Virus record (IMG/VR): IMGVR_UViG_3300029448_000019
Span: 1 to 64,000 of that record
Strand: one strand, 5' to 3'
DNA: 64,000 bases
Source: a virus
The translations under genes and the position numbers were made by a program. Shown one piece after another: positions 45,306 to 51,572 of the stretch. Below the pieces are notes generated by a model. That model saw only the letters and a list, made by a program, of their open reading frames with translations. It was not told where the DNA came from and searched no databases. Position 1 is the first letter of the stretch. Each line of letters begins with the position of its first letter.

Positions 45306-45644
45306 TTAATTTATTAATTTTAATTTAACATTTTTCCATTTACCATATTTCATTTCTTTATTAACTAAGAAATCAATACGCATATCCCAGCGTTTATTCA
45401 TTCTATCTTGCACCTGCCATTCGCCATCCATATCAGCACCAGCACCTTCAACTAATACACAAGCACCAAACGTAAAGCCAAGTGCTTCTAAATCGCGCGA
45501 AACAGCTATCCATCTGTGTTTTGCAGGATTTATACTATCTATAACTTGATTAGATGCAGTTATAAATGGTGTTGAGTCTGTTTGTTTAGGATCAGCATGA
45601 TATATTGTGGCTGTTACTAAAATTGTGTATAGCAATATTTTCAT
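45306..45644 (-). CDS. Secreted 3D/double-psi-barrel domain protein
   Basis: 112 aa. A short hydrophobic leader (MKILLYTILVT) is followed by ATIYHADPKQTDSTPFITAS, then RWIAVSRDLEALGFTFGACV and GEWQVQDRMNKRWDMRIDFLV. This is the strand and Asp pattern of the 3D domain/RlpA double-psi beta-barrel (TA-x-Y start, IAVSRDL, D near VQDRMN and D in RIDF). Related domains act on peptidoglycan. Its presence among replication genes rather than lysis genes is unusual; it may remodel the wall or block later phages. Confidence 0.6.
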   Translation of the reverse strand: MKILLYTILVTATIYHADPKQTDSTPFITASNQVIDSINPAKHRWIAVSRDLEALGFTFGACVLVEGAGADMDGEWQVQDRMNKRWDMRIDFLVNKEMKYGKWKNVKLKLIN

Positions 45645-45931
45645 AATTTATCTATTTCTTTTTTTATTTTTTCGTATATTTCTTTAAGCTCAACTAATAA
45701 TTCATACTTTTCATCTTCTAATAACTCTTGCCATTTTTCATCAAGCTGTTGTAATTGAGCAAGTAATATATCTTTTTTACTTACATGCTTAACATTACCA
45801 AATATGTCAATTGAATGATGAAATTCTTCAGGTGTTGCTGCTTGGTATCTTTCAGCTATTCGCTTATCAAACTCATCCATAATTTTTTGAGTTATAAGTT
45901 CTGCTAATTGTTCCAATTGATCTTGTGTCAT
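45641..45931 (-). CDS. Acidic coiled-coil protein, unknown
   Basis: 96 aa, Glu/Lys/Gln/Leu-rich helices (DQLEQLAELITQKIMDEF; LLAQLQQLDEKWQELL) with a short non-helical middle (HSIDIFGNVKHV). It may oligomerise. It overlaps the 3D-domain gene by four bases. Confidence 0.5.
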   Translation of the reverse strand: MTQDQLEQLAELITQKIMDEFDKRIAERYQAATPEEFHHSIDIFGNVKHVSKKDILLAQLQQLDEKWQELLEDEKYELLVELKEIYEKIKKEIDKL

Positions 45932-46185
45932 ATTGTTGTAAGTTTTTCGGCCATATAAACAGAATATGGTGTACCAAATCCGTGATCAATTAATTTAGCT
46001 ATTTTATTCCACACCCTTAAATCTCGTATAGAACCTTTAACACTAATATAATGTAGTTCAGGGTATCTTTGATTGTGTCTTGTTCTAAATTCATTTCTTA
46101 ATTGTAATCTATAATGTGCAATTTTAGCAATAAGCATAGATTCAATACGACCATCAATATATTCGTTATCAAACTTGTTTTTCAT
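45928..46185 (-). CDS. Small basic protein, unknown
   Basis: 85 aa with RIESMLIAKIAHYRLQLRNEF, followed by KGSIRDLRVWNKIAKLIDHGFGTPYSV without membrane segments. The second half could be a helix-hairpin. Overlaps both neighbours. Confidence 0.45.
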   Translation of the reverse strand: MKNKFDNEYIDGRIESMLIAKIAHYRLQLRNEFRTRHNQRYPELHYISVKGSIRDLRVWNKIAKLIDHGFGTPYSVYMAEKLTTI

Positions 46186-46318
46186 ATTGTAAATTTTTAA
46201 TATAATTTTCAGCTAATGTTTTATTATCAAAATCCTCATAGCCACCCCTAAGTCCTTTATTATCAGACCATAACACACGAAATTGATTATTAATTGTTTG
46301 TTTTATTTTAGTCTTCAT
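46169..46318 (-). CDS. Very small protein, unknown
   Basis: 49 aa from ATG at 46318; an ATG at 46384 is in frame but would overlap the upstream gene more. Contains INNQFRVLWSDNKGLRGGY followed by a helix with NKTLAENYIKNLQ. No family recognised. Confidence 0.4.
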   Translation of the reverse strand: MKTKIKQTINNQFRVLWSDNKGLRGGYEDFDNKTLAENYIKNLQYEKQV

Positions 46319-46637
46319 CTTCGTCAATATTATAATTATCTTCAAGCCATTCTTTAATCTCGTCTTCAGGCAATCTTTCTTCAAGATCAGCTATATATAC
46401 TATTGCACCACCGTTTTTTGATACTTCATCTAATCTATATAAAATATCTTCAGCGCTTGGTTCATAATAATATACATCATTTTCCCAATCAATATTACTA
46501 GGATCGTTTGTCATAACATATATATCATAGTTATCAGCTGTATAATATGTGCTTACTTCTAAGTCATACGCACTTAATTTATAATCTTGCTCAATTGTAA
46601 TATTAAGTTTTTCTTCTAATAATTTGTAATAATTCAT
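46308..46637 (-). CDS. Highly acidic small protein (possible DNA mimic or inhibitor)
   Basis: 109 aa, very rich in Asp, Glu and Tyr (YYEPSAEDILYRLDEV; DEIKEWLEDNYNIDEDED). Phage acidic proteins of this size are often inhibitors or DNA mimics, but there is no specific match. It overlaps the next gene by 11 bases. Confidence 0.45.
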   Translation of the reverse strand: MNYYKLLEEKLNITIEQDYKLSAYDLEVSTYYTADNYDIYVMTNDPSNIDWENDVYYYEPSAEDILYRLDEVSKNGGAIVYIADLEERLPEDEIKEWLEDNYNIDEDED

Positions 46638-46672
46638 TTGTTTTTAATTTAAAATTAATATGTGTATAGCAA

Positions 46673-46900
46673 TTATGCTTCTACTGTTTCAGCTTCAACA
46701 TTTATATTATCTACTTTGTTAATATTTTCATATACTTTAATAGTTAAGTATTTAATAATGTCATCAGCTTCAAAGCCGTCTTTTAATAGTTGAGGAATTA
46801 TTTTATCAAATGCATATCTTATTTGCCATTCAGCATCTGATACTGTTTCAACTCTGTCAATTAATGTTTTAATTTCTAAGTAATCTTGTAAGTTTTTCAT
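46673..46900 (-). CDS. Small acidic protein, unknown
   Basis: 75 aa, helical and acidic (DYLEIKTLIDRVETV; FDKIIPQLLKDGFEADDIIKYL). It begins 18 bases downstream of promoter-like copy B, with no gene between, so it is probably the first gene of that transcript. Confidence 0.5.
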   Translation of the reverse strand: MKNLQDYLEIKTLIDRVETVSDAEWQIRYAFDKIIPQLLKDGFEADDIIKYLTIKVYENINKVDNINVEAETVEA

Positions 46901-46917
46901 TTTATTTTATTTTATTA

Positions 46918-46952
46918 TATTATCACTATTAGTTTTGTTTTGTAACGTACTT
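46918..46952 (-). promoter_or_regulatory. Phage promoter-like element, copy B
   Basis: Minus strand: AAGTACGTTAC, 15 bases, GTGATAATA. It overlaps the last codons of the DnaA-like gene and reads toward the 75-aa acidic protein. Confidence 0.65.
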
Positions 46953-47414
46953 CTTATCATTTATTATATCATTAAGTTTTGTTCTTAACGTATTAGAATA
47001 TTTATATTCCATTTGTTCAAGCTTACTAATACATTCTTTAGTATAATTATAAAGCTTTTTGTTTTGTAATAATTTAACTCTATATTTATTTCTATAAAAT
47101 TTATCAGGGTCATAGCTTTTAACTTCTAATGATATTTTAGTTTTTATATGATCTTTTATATTTAAATAAACATCAAACAATTCTTTTTCCCAAAAGTTAT
47201 CGATTATATTATTAAATATTTTAAGGCCATGTAATACAGTAGCATGATCTTTATTAACATGCTTTCCAATTGCATCTAATGATTCACTTGTAAAATCTTT
47301 ACAAAGTTTATAATATATACTTCTTATATAAACAATTTCTCGTTTACGTGATTCTACATCTATAAAAGTATTAAATGCACTCTCCACTGCTTCTTTAATT
47401 ATTTTACTATTCAT
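46929..47414 (-). CDS. Stand-alone DnaA domain-IV-like DNA-binding protein
   Basis: 161 aa. Residues about 22-70 match the DNA-binding domain of replication initiator DnaA: an Arg/Lys start (ESRKREIVYIRSIYYKL), SLDAIGKHVNKDHATVLHG, with DHATVLHG (56-63) corresponding to the DHTTVLHA signature that reads the DnaA box. The AAA+ ATPase, domain I and domain II are absent. The rest is a basic helical region. It may bind phage or host origin-like sites, as initiator, repressor or host-replication inhibitor. A promoter-like element covers its last codons. Confidence 0.7.
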   Translation of the reverse strand: MNSKIIKEAVESAFNTFIDVESRKREIVYIRSIYYKLCKDFTSESLDAIGKHVNKDHATVLHGLKIFNNIIDNFWEKELFDVYLNIKDHIKTKISLEVKSYDPDKFYRNKYRVKLLQNKKLYNYTKECISKLEQMEYKYSNTLRTKLNDIINDKKYVTKQN

Positions 47415-47562
47415 TTTCTTTCCACCATTTTATATTATCTTCAGGACGATATTCACTTTCGTTCCTTTTATGTTTTTTACCTTCGCTTGCTCTAGGAATT
47501 CTAAAGCCTACAACTGGGTTGATACCTAGATCCCACCAATTATCTGGTAATTTTTTTGTCAT
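47407..47562 (-). CDS. Small polar protein, unknown
   Basis: 51 aa with PDNWWDLGINPVVGFRIPRA and a charged second half ending in IKWWKENE. Overlaps the DnaA-like gene by eight bases. The WWDLG and FRIPR pieces look like a short folded motif. Not recognised. Confidence 0.4.
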   Translation of the reverse strand: MTKKLPDNWWDLGINPVVGFRIPRASEGKKHKRNESEYRPEDNIKWWKENE

Positions 47563-47747
47563 AATGTTTCTTTTAATTTTTTAATTAATTTATATTTAAT
47601 ATCTGATATTGTTTCATTAAAATAATCGTCTTCTAATTCTTCAATGTCAGTTCCGTCTATTTCCCACAATATCATGCGGTCAATACCTACATTTACAACT
47701 TTAACTAAGTTGTTTGCAATTTCATCTAAGTCACTTGTTTTGTTCAT
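47559..47747 (-). CDS. Small acidic protein, unknown
   Basis: 62 aa, helical ends and a central WEIDGTDIEELEDDYFNETI. Four-base overlaps with both neighbours. Not recognised. Confidence 0.45.
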   Translation of the reverse strand: MNKTSDLDEIANNLVKVVNVGIDRMILWEIDGTDIEELEDDYFNETISDIKYKLIKKLKETL

Positions 47748-47941
47748 ACGATTTCAAGGTTAAGTTCTTGCGCTACATAGTTAATGTGCTTAGAAGTTGT
47801 TGGGCTTGATGTCATACCATATACATTCCATTTAAGTTTGTATAATTTGCCATCTTTAATTTCAGCAACATGAGTATCATATGAATATATGTCGTTGCCA
47901 ATTTGTTTTAAGTTTACTTTATATTTGTCAAATGTTTTCAT
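47744..47941 (-). CDS. Small conserved-type phage protein (DUF8033-like)
   Basis: 65 aa. IYSYDTHVAEIKDGKLYKL followed by TTSKHINYVAQELNLEIV is a pattern I have seen in many phage small proteins (YSYxTxVAxI then TTSKHINYVA), which I associate with DUF8033. The function of this type is unknown. Confidence 0.55.
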   Translation of the reverse strand: MKTFDKYKVNLKQIGNDIYSYDTHVAEIKDGKLYKLKWNVYGMTSSPTTSKHINYVAQELNLEIV

Positions 47942-47947
47942 GTTATT

Positions 47948-48097
47948 TTATTTTATGTTAAAACATATTTTATTATATATTTTTATTAATTCTTCTATTT
48001 GTTTTGTTGATTTTACATTACGATTTTTTTCATCAATTAAAAAGTTTTCAAGTGATACTAGAATAATTAAATTTTGGTTGTGTGTTAATTTTTTCAT
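47948..48097 (-). CDS. Very small protein, unknown
   Basis: 49 aa, Asn/Lys/Ile-rich and helical (NLIILVSLENFLIDEKN; KQIEELIKIYNKI). One base separates it from the upstream gene. Not recognised. Confidence 0.4.
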   Translation of the reverse strand: MKKLTHNQNLIILVSLENFLIDEKNRNVKSTKQIEELIKIYNKICFNIK

Positions 48098-48098
48098 T

Positions 48099-48272
48099 TT
48101 ATTTATATTCTTGTATTAATTTATTTATATCTTTTAAGTTTGAAAAATGATAATGGTATATAACTTCTTTTTTATAGTTAAATACTGTAAAATCATACAT
48201 TTTAAATTTTGGTGAATAATATATTTGAAATGATGTTTGTGATTTTGGTTTGTTGTTAAAGTATTTATTCAT
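48099..48272 (-). CDS. Very small basic protein, unknown
   Basis: 57 aa, Lys/Tyr/Phe-rich (TSFQIYYSPKFKMYDFTVF then a helix), start 16 bases downstream of promoter-like copy C with no gene between. It probably leads that transcript. Confidence 0.4.
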   Translation of the reverse strand: MNKYFNNKPKSQTSFQIYYSPKFKMYDFTVFNYKKEVIYHYHFSNLKDINKLIQEYK

Positions 48273-48287
48273 GTTGTTATTTTAATA

Positions 48288-48322
48288 TATTATCACATTA
48301 TAATTTAATTTGTAACGTACTT
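48288..48322 (-). promoter_or_regulatory. Phage promoter-like element, copy C
   Basis: Minus strand: AAGTACGTTAC, 15 bases, GTGATAATA. It sits in the gap between the genes ending at 48321 and starting at 48272. Confidence 0.7.
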
Positions 48323-48488
48323 ATCCTATTAATTCTAATTGTTTTTTAATTTGTTTTAAAGCTTTGTGACTTGCTTTTGCATTTTGCCAAATGGCATAAT
48401 CTGGGCCGAATGTTTCTAGTAAATGTATAGCAACTTTTGCCGTTAATAACATTTTATTTGCTTCTTTACTTGTTATTTCTTTTGTCAT
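48321..48488 (-). CDS. Small helical protein, unknown
   Basis: 55 aa, helical (KEANKMLLTAKVAIHLLETF; WQNAKASHKALKQIKKQ). Its stop abuts promoter-like copy C. It overlaps the next upstream gene by 23 bases. Confidence 0.45.
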   Translation of the reverse strand: MTKEITSKEANKMLLTAKVAIHLLETFGPDYAIWQNAKASHKALKQIKKQLELIG

Positions 48489-48645
48489 ATCTTTTATTTT
48501 TTTTATCGTCTAAATACATTTTATAATCTTGTAGAACTAAAGCAAATTCTTTGTTTAAATCTTTTAAATCATAATCAAATGATGAGGTTTTCATCCAGTG
48601 TGCGATAGATTCTAATGTTTCGATTGCTGTTTCTTTATGTGTCAT
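48466..48645 (-). CDS. Small protein, unknown
   Basis: 59 aa, helical with KETAIETLESIAHWMKTSSF and a basic end (DDKKNKRYDKRN). No family recognised. Confidence 0.45.
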   Translation of the reverse strand: MTHKETAIETLESIAHWMKTSSFDYDLKDLNKEFALVLQDYKMYLDDKKNKRYDKRNNK

Positions 48646-48646
48646 A

Positions 48647-48844
48647 TTATTTATTTAGGTTTTGAAATCTATAATGTTTTATTGTATTTAAACTTGCTTT
48701 AGTAAATTGATCTACACGCTTTTTATATTGTTTATCTAAGCAATATTTTTTTATTGCTCTAGATTTAGTACATTCACCATACTTTTTTTCAAATTCTTCA
48801 ATTTGTTTTAACTTATCATTAATCATTTGCTTTGTTAATTTCAT
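48647..48844 (-). CDS. Small basic protein, unknown
   Basis: 65 aa, Lys-rich helices (KQMINDKLKQIEEFEKKYG; YCLDKQYKKRVDQFTKAS). A nucleic-acid-binding role is possible from charge. Confidence 0.45.
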   Translation of the reverse strand: MKLTKQMINDKLKQIEEFEKKYGECTKSRAIKKYCLDKQYKKRVDQFTKASLNTIKHYRFQNLNK

Positions 48845-49026
48845 AATTTTATATTATTTACTGATTCTTTTATTCTATTTAATTCATTTTCAAAATATGA
48901 TTTGATTGGTTTTGATTCAAAATGATCGGAATATAATTTTAAGTTTGATACAATACCTTCTATTCTTCCAAGCATTTTTGCATTTTCCATATTTATTTCT
49001 AATCTTTCTATATAATCTTTATTCAT
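48841..49026 (-). CDS. Small helical protein, unknown
   Basis: 61 aa, helical (RLEINMENAKMLGRIEGIV; IKSYFENELNRIKESV), ATGA overlap with the downstream gene. Not recognised. Confidence 0.45.
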   Translation of the reverse strand: MNKDYIERLEINMENAKMLGRIEGIVSNLKLYSDHFESKPIKSYFENELNRIKESVNNIKL

Positions 49027-49186
49027 AATTATTCATATTTAATATTTCATCTGTTTTATTTACTATTATATTTCTTATATGTTCTCTGTGTCTATAGTCT
49101 AAACTATCAAATCCGTCACAGTCAAATGTATTTTTACTTAATTCATGTAATAATACTCCAAGTTCAAGGTAAAATCTTTTTGTCAT
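49019..49186 (-). CDS. Small protein, unknown
   Basis: 55 aa, FYLELGVLLHELSKNTFDCD then a basic middle (YRHREHIRNIIVNK). Its start lies 27 bases downstream of promoter-like copy D, so it probably leads that transcript. Confidence 0.45.
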   Translation of the reverse strand: MTKRFYLELGVLLHELSKNTFDCDGFDSLDYRHREHIRNIIVNKTDEILNMNNYE

Positions 49187-49212
49187 TTTATTATATTTTA
49201 TTTATTTTATTA

Positions 49213-49247
49213 TATTATCACTTTAATATTTATTTTGTGACGTACTT
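49213..49247 (-). promoter_or_regulatory. Phage promoter-like element, copy D
   Basis: Minus strand: AAGTACGTCAC, 15 bases, GTGATAATA. It lies in a 73-base intergenic gap. Confidence 0.7.
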
Positions 49248-49259
49248 ATTTTTTTATTA

Positions 49260-49481
49260 TTATAAATTATTTAATATAGTTTCAGTTATATTTTTTTTGT
49301 TTATAAAAGAAAAACCTTTTAAATTAAATTCTATTATATTTGGATTTTTGTGATAAAATTTAAAGTTTAATAAATCTGTTAATTTAAATCCAATATAATT
49401 TGATTTTAACAGGGTTAATTTTTTATGTGAAATTGTTTTAGATTTATAATGATTTGTTGATAAGTTTTTTAAATTTGACAT
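49260..49481 (-). CDS. Small basic protein, unknown
   Basis: 73 aa, Lys/Asn/Ile-rich (NLSTNHYKSKTISHKKLTLLK; FKLTDLLNFKFYHKNPNIIE). It starts 28 bases downstream of promoter-like copy E and ends 13 bases before copy D, a single-gene unit. Base composition is extremely AT-rich, so some doubt remains. Confidence 0.4.
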   Translation of the reverse strand: MSNLKNLSTNHYKSKTISHKKLTLLKSNYIGFKLTDLLNFKFYHKNPNIIEFNLKGFSFINKKNITETILNNL

Positions 49482-49508
49482 TTTATATATTTTTATTAGT
49501 TACATTTA

Positions 49509-49543
49509 TATTATCACTTTTATTTTTATTTTGTGACGTACTT
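49509..49543 (-). promoter_or_regulatory. Phage promoter-like element, copy E
   Basis: Minus strand: AAGTACGTCAC, 15 bases, GTGATAATA, followed by TATAAATGTAACTA, a downstream stretch shared with copy F. Confidence 0.7.
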
Positions 49544-49545
49544 TT

Positions 49546-49722
49546 TTATTTATTTAATTTTATAATTTCATTTTCACAAATTTCTATTTCATTTTTTATT
49601 TTATTAATATGTTCTATTTTATTAGTGTTTTTAAATTTATTAAATTGTTTTAACATTTCTTTTTTTCTAGAATTATAAAATTTTATTTTATTTTCTTTTG
49701 TAAATGTATTTGGAAATCTCAT
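49546..49722 (-). CDS. Small basic protein, first gene of the leftward block
   Basis: 58 aa, Lys/Asn/Ile-rich helix (KENKIKFYNSRKKEMLKQF; KIKNEIEICENEIIKL). It starts 29 bases downstream of promoter-like copy F and would be among the first genes expressed. Not recognised. Confidence 0.4.
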   Translation of the reverse strand: MRFPNTFTKENKIKFYNSRKKEMLKQFNKFKNTNKIEHINKIKNEIEICENEIIKLNK

Positions 49723-49750
49723 ATTTATTATTTTTAATTAGTTACATTTA

Positions 49751-49785
49751 TATTATCACATTATAATAGGATTTGTAACGTACTT
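49751..49785 (-). promoter_or_regulatory. Phage promoter-like element, copy F
   Basis: Minus strand: AAGTACGTTAC, 15 bases, GTGATAATA, followed by TATAAATGTAACTA. It lies upstream of all recognisable leftward genes. Confidence 0.7.
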
Positions 49786-50062
49786 TATATAAATTATTAA
49801 ATATTCAATACAAAATGTCCCTTTTTAATAATATTGCACTATAATATAATATATACTATTAATAATTTAATAAAGTAGTAACTTCATTGAATATATGATA
49901 ATAATTAATATTATATAAATTAAGTACTAAGATTCATTAATGTAAAATTATTATATATACAGTAATAGTGTTGAATCTTTGAACATATCACAACAATAGT
50001 GTTAAAATATTGATAATATGACAGTATTTTTCCCCTAACTCTAATAATAATGCAATGTACTG

Positions 50063-50093
50063 ACTATCAACACATTAAGTTTGCGACGTACTT
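50063..50093 (-). promoter_or_regulatory. Variant promoter-like element, copy G
   Basis: Minus strand: AAGTACGTCGC followed by a shorter spacer and TTGATAGTC. The left box is well conserved, but the gap is three bases shorter than in copies A-F, so activity is less certain. Confidence 0.4.
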
Positions 50094-50101
50094 TGCTATA
50101 C

Positions 50102-50159
50102 ATGACAAAACGGAAAATCCGCTGCATTATATTCGGTAAAATGTACGTTTTATTGTCAT
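50102..50159. repeat. Imperfect inverted repeat in the divergent region
   Basis: ATGACAAAACG at 50102-50112 mirrors CGTTTTATTGTCAT at 50146-50159 with three extra bases in the right arm. The intervening 33 bases contain a small CGGA/TCCG hairpin beginning at the end of the left arm. It could be a protein-binding operator or part of an origin. Confidence 0.4.
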
Positions 50160-50204
50160 ATGTGCGGGCCTTTTTATATTGGTTTTCCTAAAACGCTGAT
50201 ACTC

Positions 50205-50237
50205 AATACGTTACGTGTAATACAAAACCTATATATA
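50205..50237 (+). promoter_or_regulatory. Possible rightward promoter
   Basis: AATACGTTAC resembles the left box of the leftward promoters, and TATATA lies 17 bases after CGTTAC, the same spacing as CGTTAC to GATAAT in copies B, C and F. It precedes the ATG at 50262 by about 24 bases. Only one copy, weak second box. Confidence 0.3.
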
Positions 50238-50261
50238 TCTAACCAATTTGAATCAAATACA

Positions 50262-50432
50262 ATGAGTAAAGACTATACCCACATTAAAGCCAATGGTATC
50301 CGAAACGAGCTAAAAGAGATACGTAAGGCTGTGGACAAACTAACTGCTGCTATGATTGAGATACATCTAGCACAAACAAACACACAAGATGAAACAGATA
50401 ATACTAAGTTGTGCACTTGCAATTCTGACTAG
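50262..50432 (+). CDS. Small helical protein, unknown
   Basis: 56 aa from ATG at 50262; an in-frame ATG at 50160 would run through the promoter region and is unlikely. Contains YTHIKANGIRNELKEIRKAVDKLTAAMIEI, a probable helix pair or coiled coil, and a polar tail. First rightward gene. Confidence 0.5.
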   Translation: MSKDYTHIKANGIRNELKEIRKAVDKLTAAMIEIHLAQTNTQDETDNTKLCTCNSD

Positions 50433-50595
50433 TTGTGCAACATCGAAGAAAACGACGTATGAAATAAAATACGAAGAGTTTAAAGATATAACTAAGGACG
50501 TGTGCGACACAAACCCAGTTGAGGTTACCCTAGCACAGCACTTATATAATGAACTAAAACAATATAAAAGAAATGAACGCAAGCTTTTTAACTAA
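50389..50595 (+). CDS. Small predicted lipoprotein
   Basis: 68 aa. MKQIILSCALAILTSCATSKK is a lipoprotein signal with lipobox LTSC, so the mature protein would start at Cys16 and be about 53 aa. The rest is charged and helical. It overlaps the preceding gene by 44 bases in another frame. It might be an outer-membrane spanin subunit or a superinfection-exclusion lipoprotein; neither is proven. Confidence 0.55.
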   Translation: MKQIILSCALAILTSCATSKKTTYEIKYEEFKDITKDVCDTNPVEVTLAQHLYNELKQYKRNERKLFN

Positions 50596-50722
50596 GCATT
50601 CACCTTTAACTAAGAAGGATGCGTGCTATCACAAGGCTAAAGCCAAATACGATGTATTCCCCTCTGCTTATGCATCGGGATATATTGCTAAGTGCCGTAA
50701 GCGCGGCGGTAAAATGAAATAA
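50573..50722 (+). CDS. Small basic protein with FPSAYASG motif
   Basis: 49 aa. KKDACYHKAKAKYDVFPSAY followed by ASGYIAKCRKRGGKMK is a pattern I recall in many phages and some giant viruses (FPSAYASG..xKCR). Two Cys and many Lys/Arg suggest DNA or RNA binding. It is the first of a run of such proteins. Confidence 0.55.
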   Translation: MNASFLTKHSPLTKKDACYHKAKAKYDVFPSAYASGYIAKCRKRGGKMK

Positions 50723-50743
50723 TAACTATTAAATAATAAAGAT

Positions 50744-50866
50744 ATGCCAGGTACTAAGAAAATGGGAATGTATAAAAAACATAAGACTGCTAAGGGAATG
50801 CCTAAGAAAAAAGGGATGACTAAGAAAAAAGGTATGCCAAAAATGCACGGTAAAAAGAAAAAATAA
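50744..50866 (+). CDS. Lys/Met/Gly-repeat basic peptide
   Basis: 40 aa, nearly half Lys, with KGMPKKKGMTKKKGMP repeats and no acidic residue. Its stop overlaps the next start as TAATG. It probably binds nucleic acid and might help DNA condensation. Confidence 0.45.
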   Translation: MPGTKKMGMYKKHKTAKGMPKKKGMTKKKGMPKMHGKKKK

Positions 50867-51402
50867 TGAGAAATTCACTACAAGAAAGAAAAAAAAGAAA
50901 CAAAGCTTCTATTTCTGCGGCAAACGCAAATAATATAAATGCAAGAAAAAGAAAGATGCGAGGTATTTCAACCCCCGAAGATAAAGCAAACGAAAAAGCC
51001 AGTGCTTCGGCAGGCATGAAACCGGCTGAAATAGAAAAAAAAGAAGATAATACTTTACAAAAGTCTATGTTATATAAAATGGATTCAATGGCATATAAGA
51101 TGGAAGATTCTTCTCCTATAGTAAAACATTCAGGTATAGGGCCTGCAAATTTAGGTGGCCCGGGTATGAAATCTCACGTGCATGCATGCGGCACTCCTAA
51201 AAAATCTAGTGGTTTAAATGACGGGCACTCACCTATGGAATTTAATGATAAGCTAGAAAAAGCTGTAGACGACGGTAAAATTACTGGAGAATTTGCGGAA
51301 GCAGTTAAAGGAGGCATGCCTAAAATGGAAGCAGGTTCAATAACTATGAAACCTGAATCTGATGTTGAAAAATACAGAAAGCTAGATATTAAAGAATCTT
51401 AA
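50866..51402 (+). CDS. Basic, partly disordered protein, unknown
   Basis: 178 aa. A Lys/Arg-rich N-terminal third (LQERKKRNKASISAANAN) is followed by a Gly/Pro/His segment (GIGPANLGGPGMKSHVHACG, which has His-x-His-x-Cys) and an acidic-basic end with DDGKITGEFAEAVKGG. It may be a virion DNA-associated protein by context. Not recognised. Confidence 0.5.
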   Translation: MRNSLQERKKRNKASISAANANNINARKRKMRGISTPEDKANEKASASAGMKPAEIEKKEDNTLQKSMLYKMDSMAYKMEDSSPIVKHSGIGPANLGGPGMKSHVHACGTPKKSSGLNDGHSPMEFNDKLEKAVDDGKITGEFAEAVKGGMPKMEAGSITMKPESDVEKYRKLDIKES

Positions 51403-51404
51403 TA

Positions 51405-51572
51405 ATGGCAGATAAGAAAGTTAAAGCACCTGCCGGGTACCATTGGATGAAAAAGGGAGCGGGGTATAAATTAATGAAGCATGCGGGTAAATTTGTAAAA
51501 CACCCCGGGGCTTCTTTATATGCTTCTTTCGGAATTCAAACAGCACACAAGCGTGGCAGTAAGAAAAACTAA
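51405..51572 (+). CDS. Small basic protein with HWMKKG...YKLM motif
   Basis: 55 aa. APAGYHWMKKGAGYKLMKHAGKF then a basic end (IQTAHKRGSKKN). I recall such small basic proteins next to similar genes in other marine phages. Function unknown; charge suggests nucleic-acid binding. Confidence 0.45.
   Translation: MADKKVKAPAGYHWMKKGAGYKLMKHAGKFVKHPGASLYASFGIQTAHKRGSKKN

Larger units (their letters stand above)
49786..50261. other. Non-coding divergent region, candidate origin/control region
   Basis: About 475 bases with no convincing gene between the leftward and rightward blocks. It is extremely AT-rich up to about 50030, with short direct repeats AATAGTGTT-G/A-AA at about 49966 and 49995, then contains a variant promoter element (50063-50093), an imperfect inverted repeat (50102-50159) and a possible plus-strand promoter (50205-50237). 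No exact DnaA box is seen. Divergent flanking genes and low duplex stability make it the best origin candidate in the window. Confidence 0.5.

Noticed and set aside
43487-49785. The repeated 35-bp elements read as a CRISPR array
   Set aside because: Spacing between copies is hundreds to thousands of bases, repeats are AT-rich with conserved boxes and variable middles, and no cas genes are present. The Cas4-like fold at 42085 lacks the cysteine cluster and pairs with ERF.
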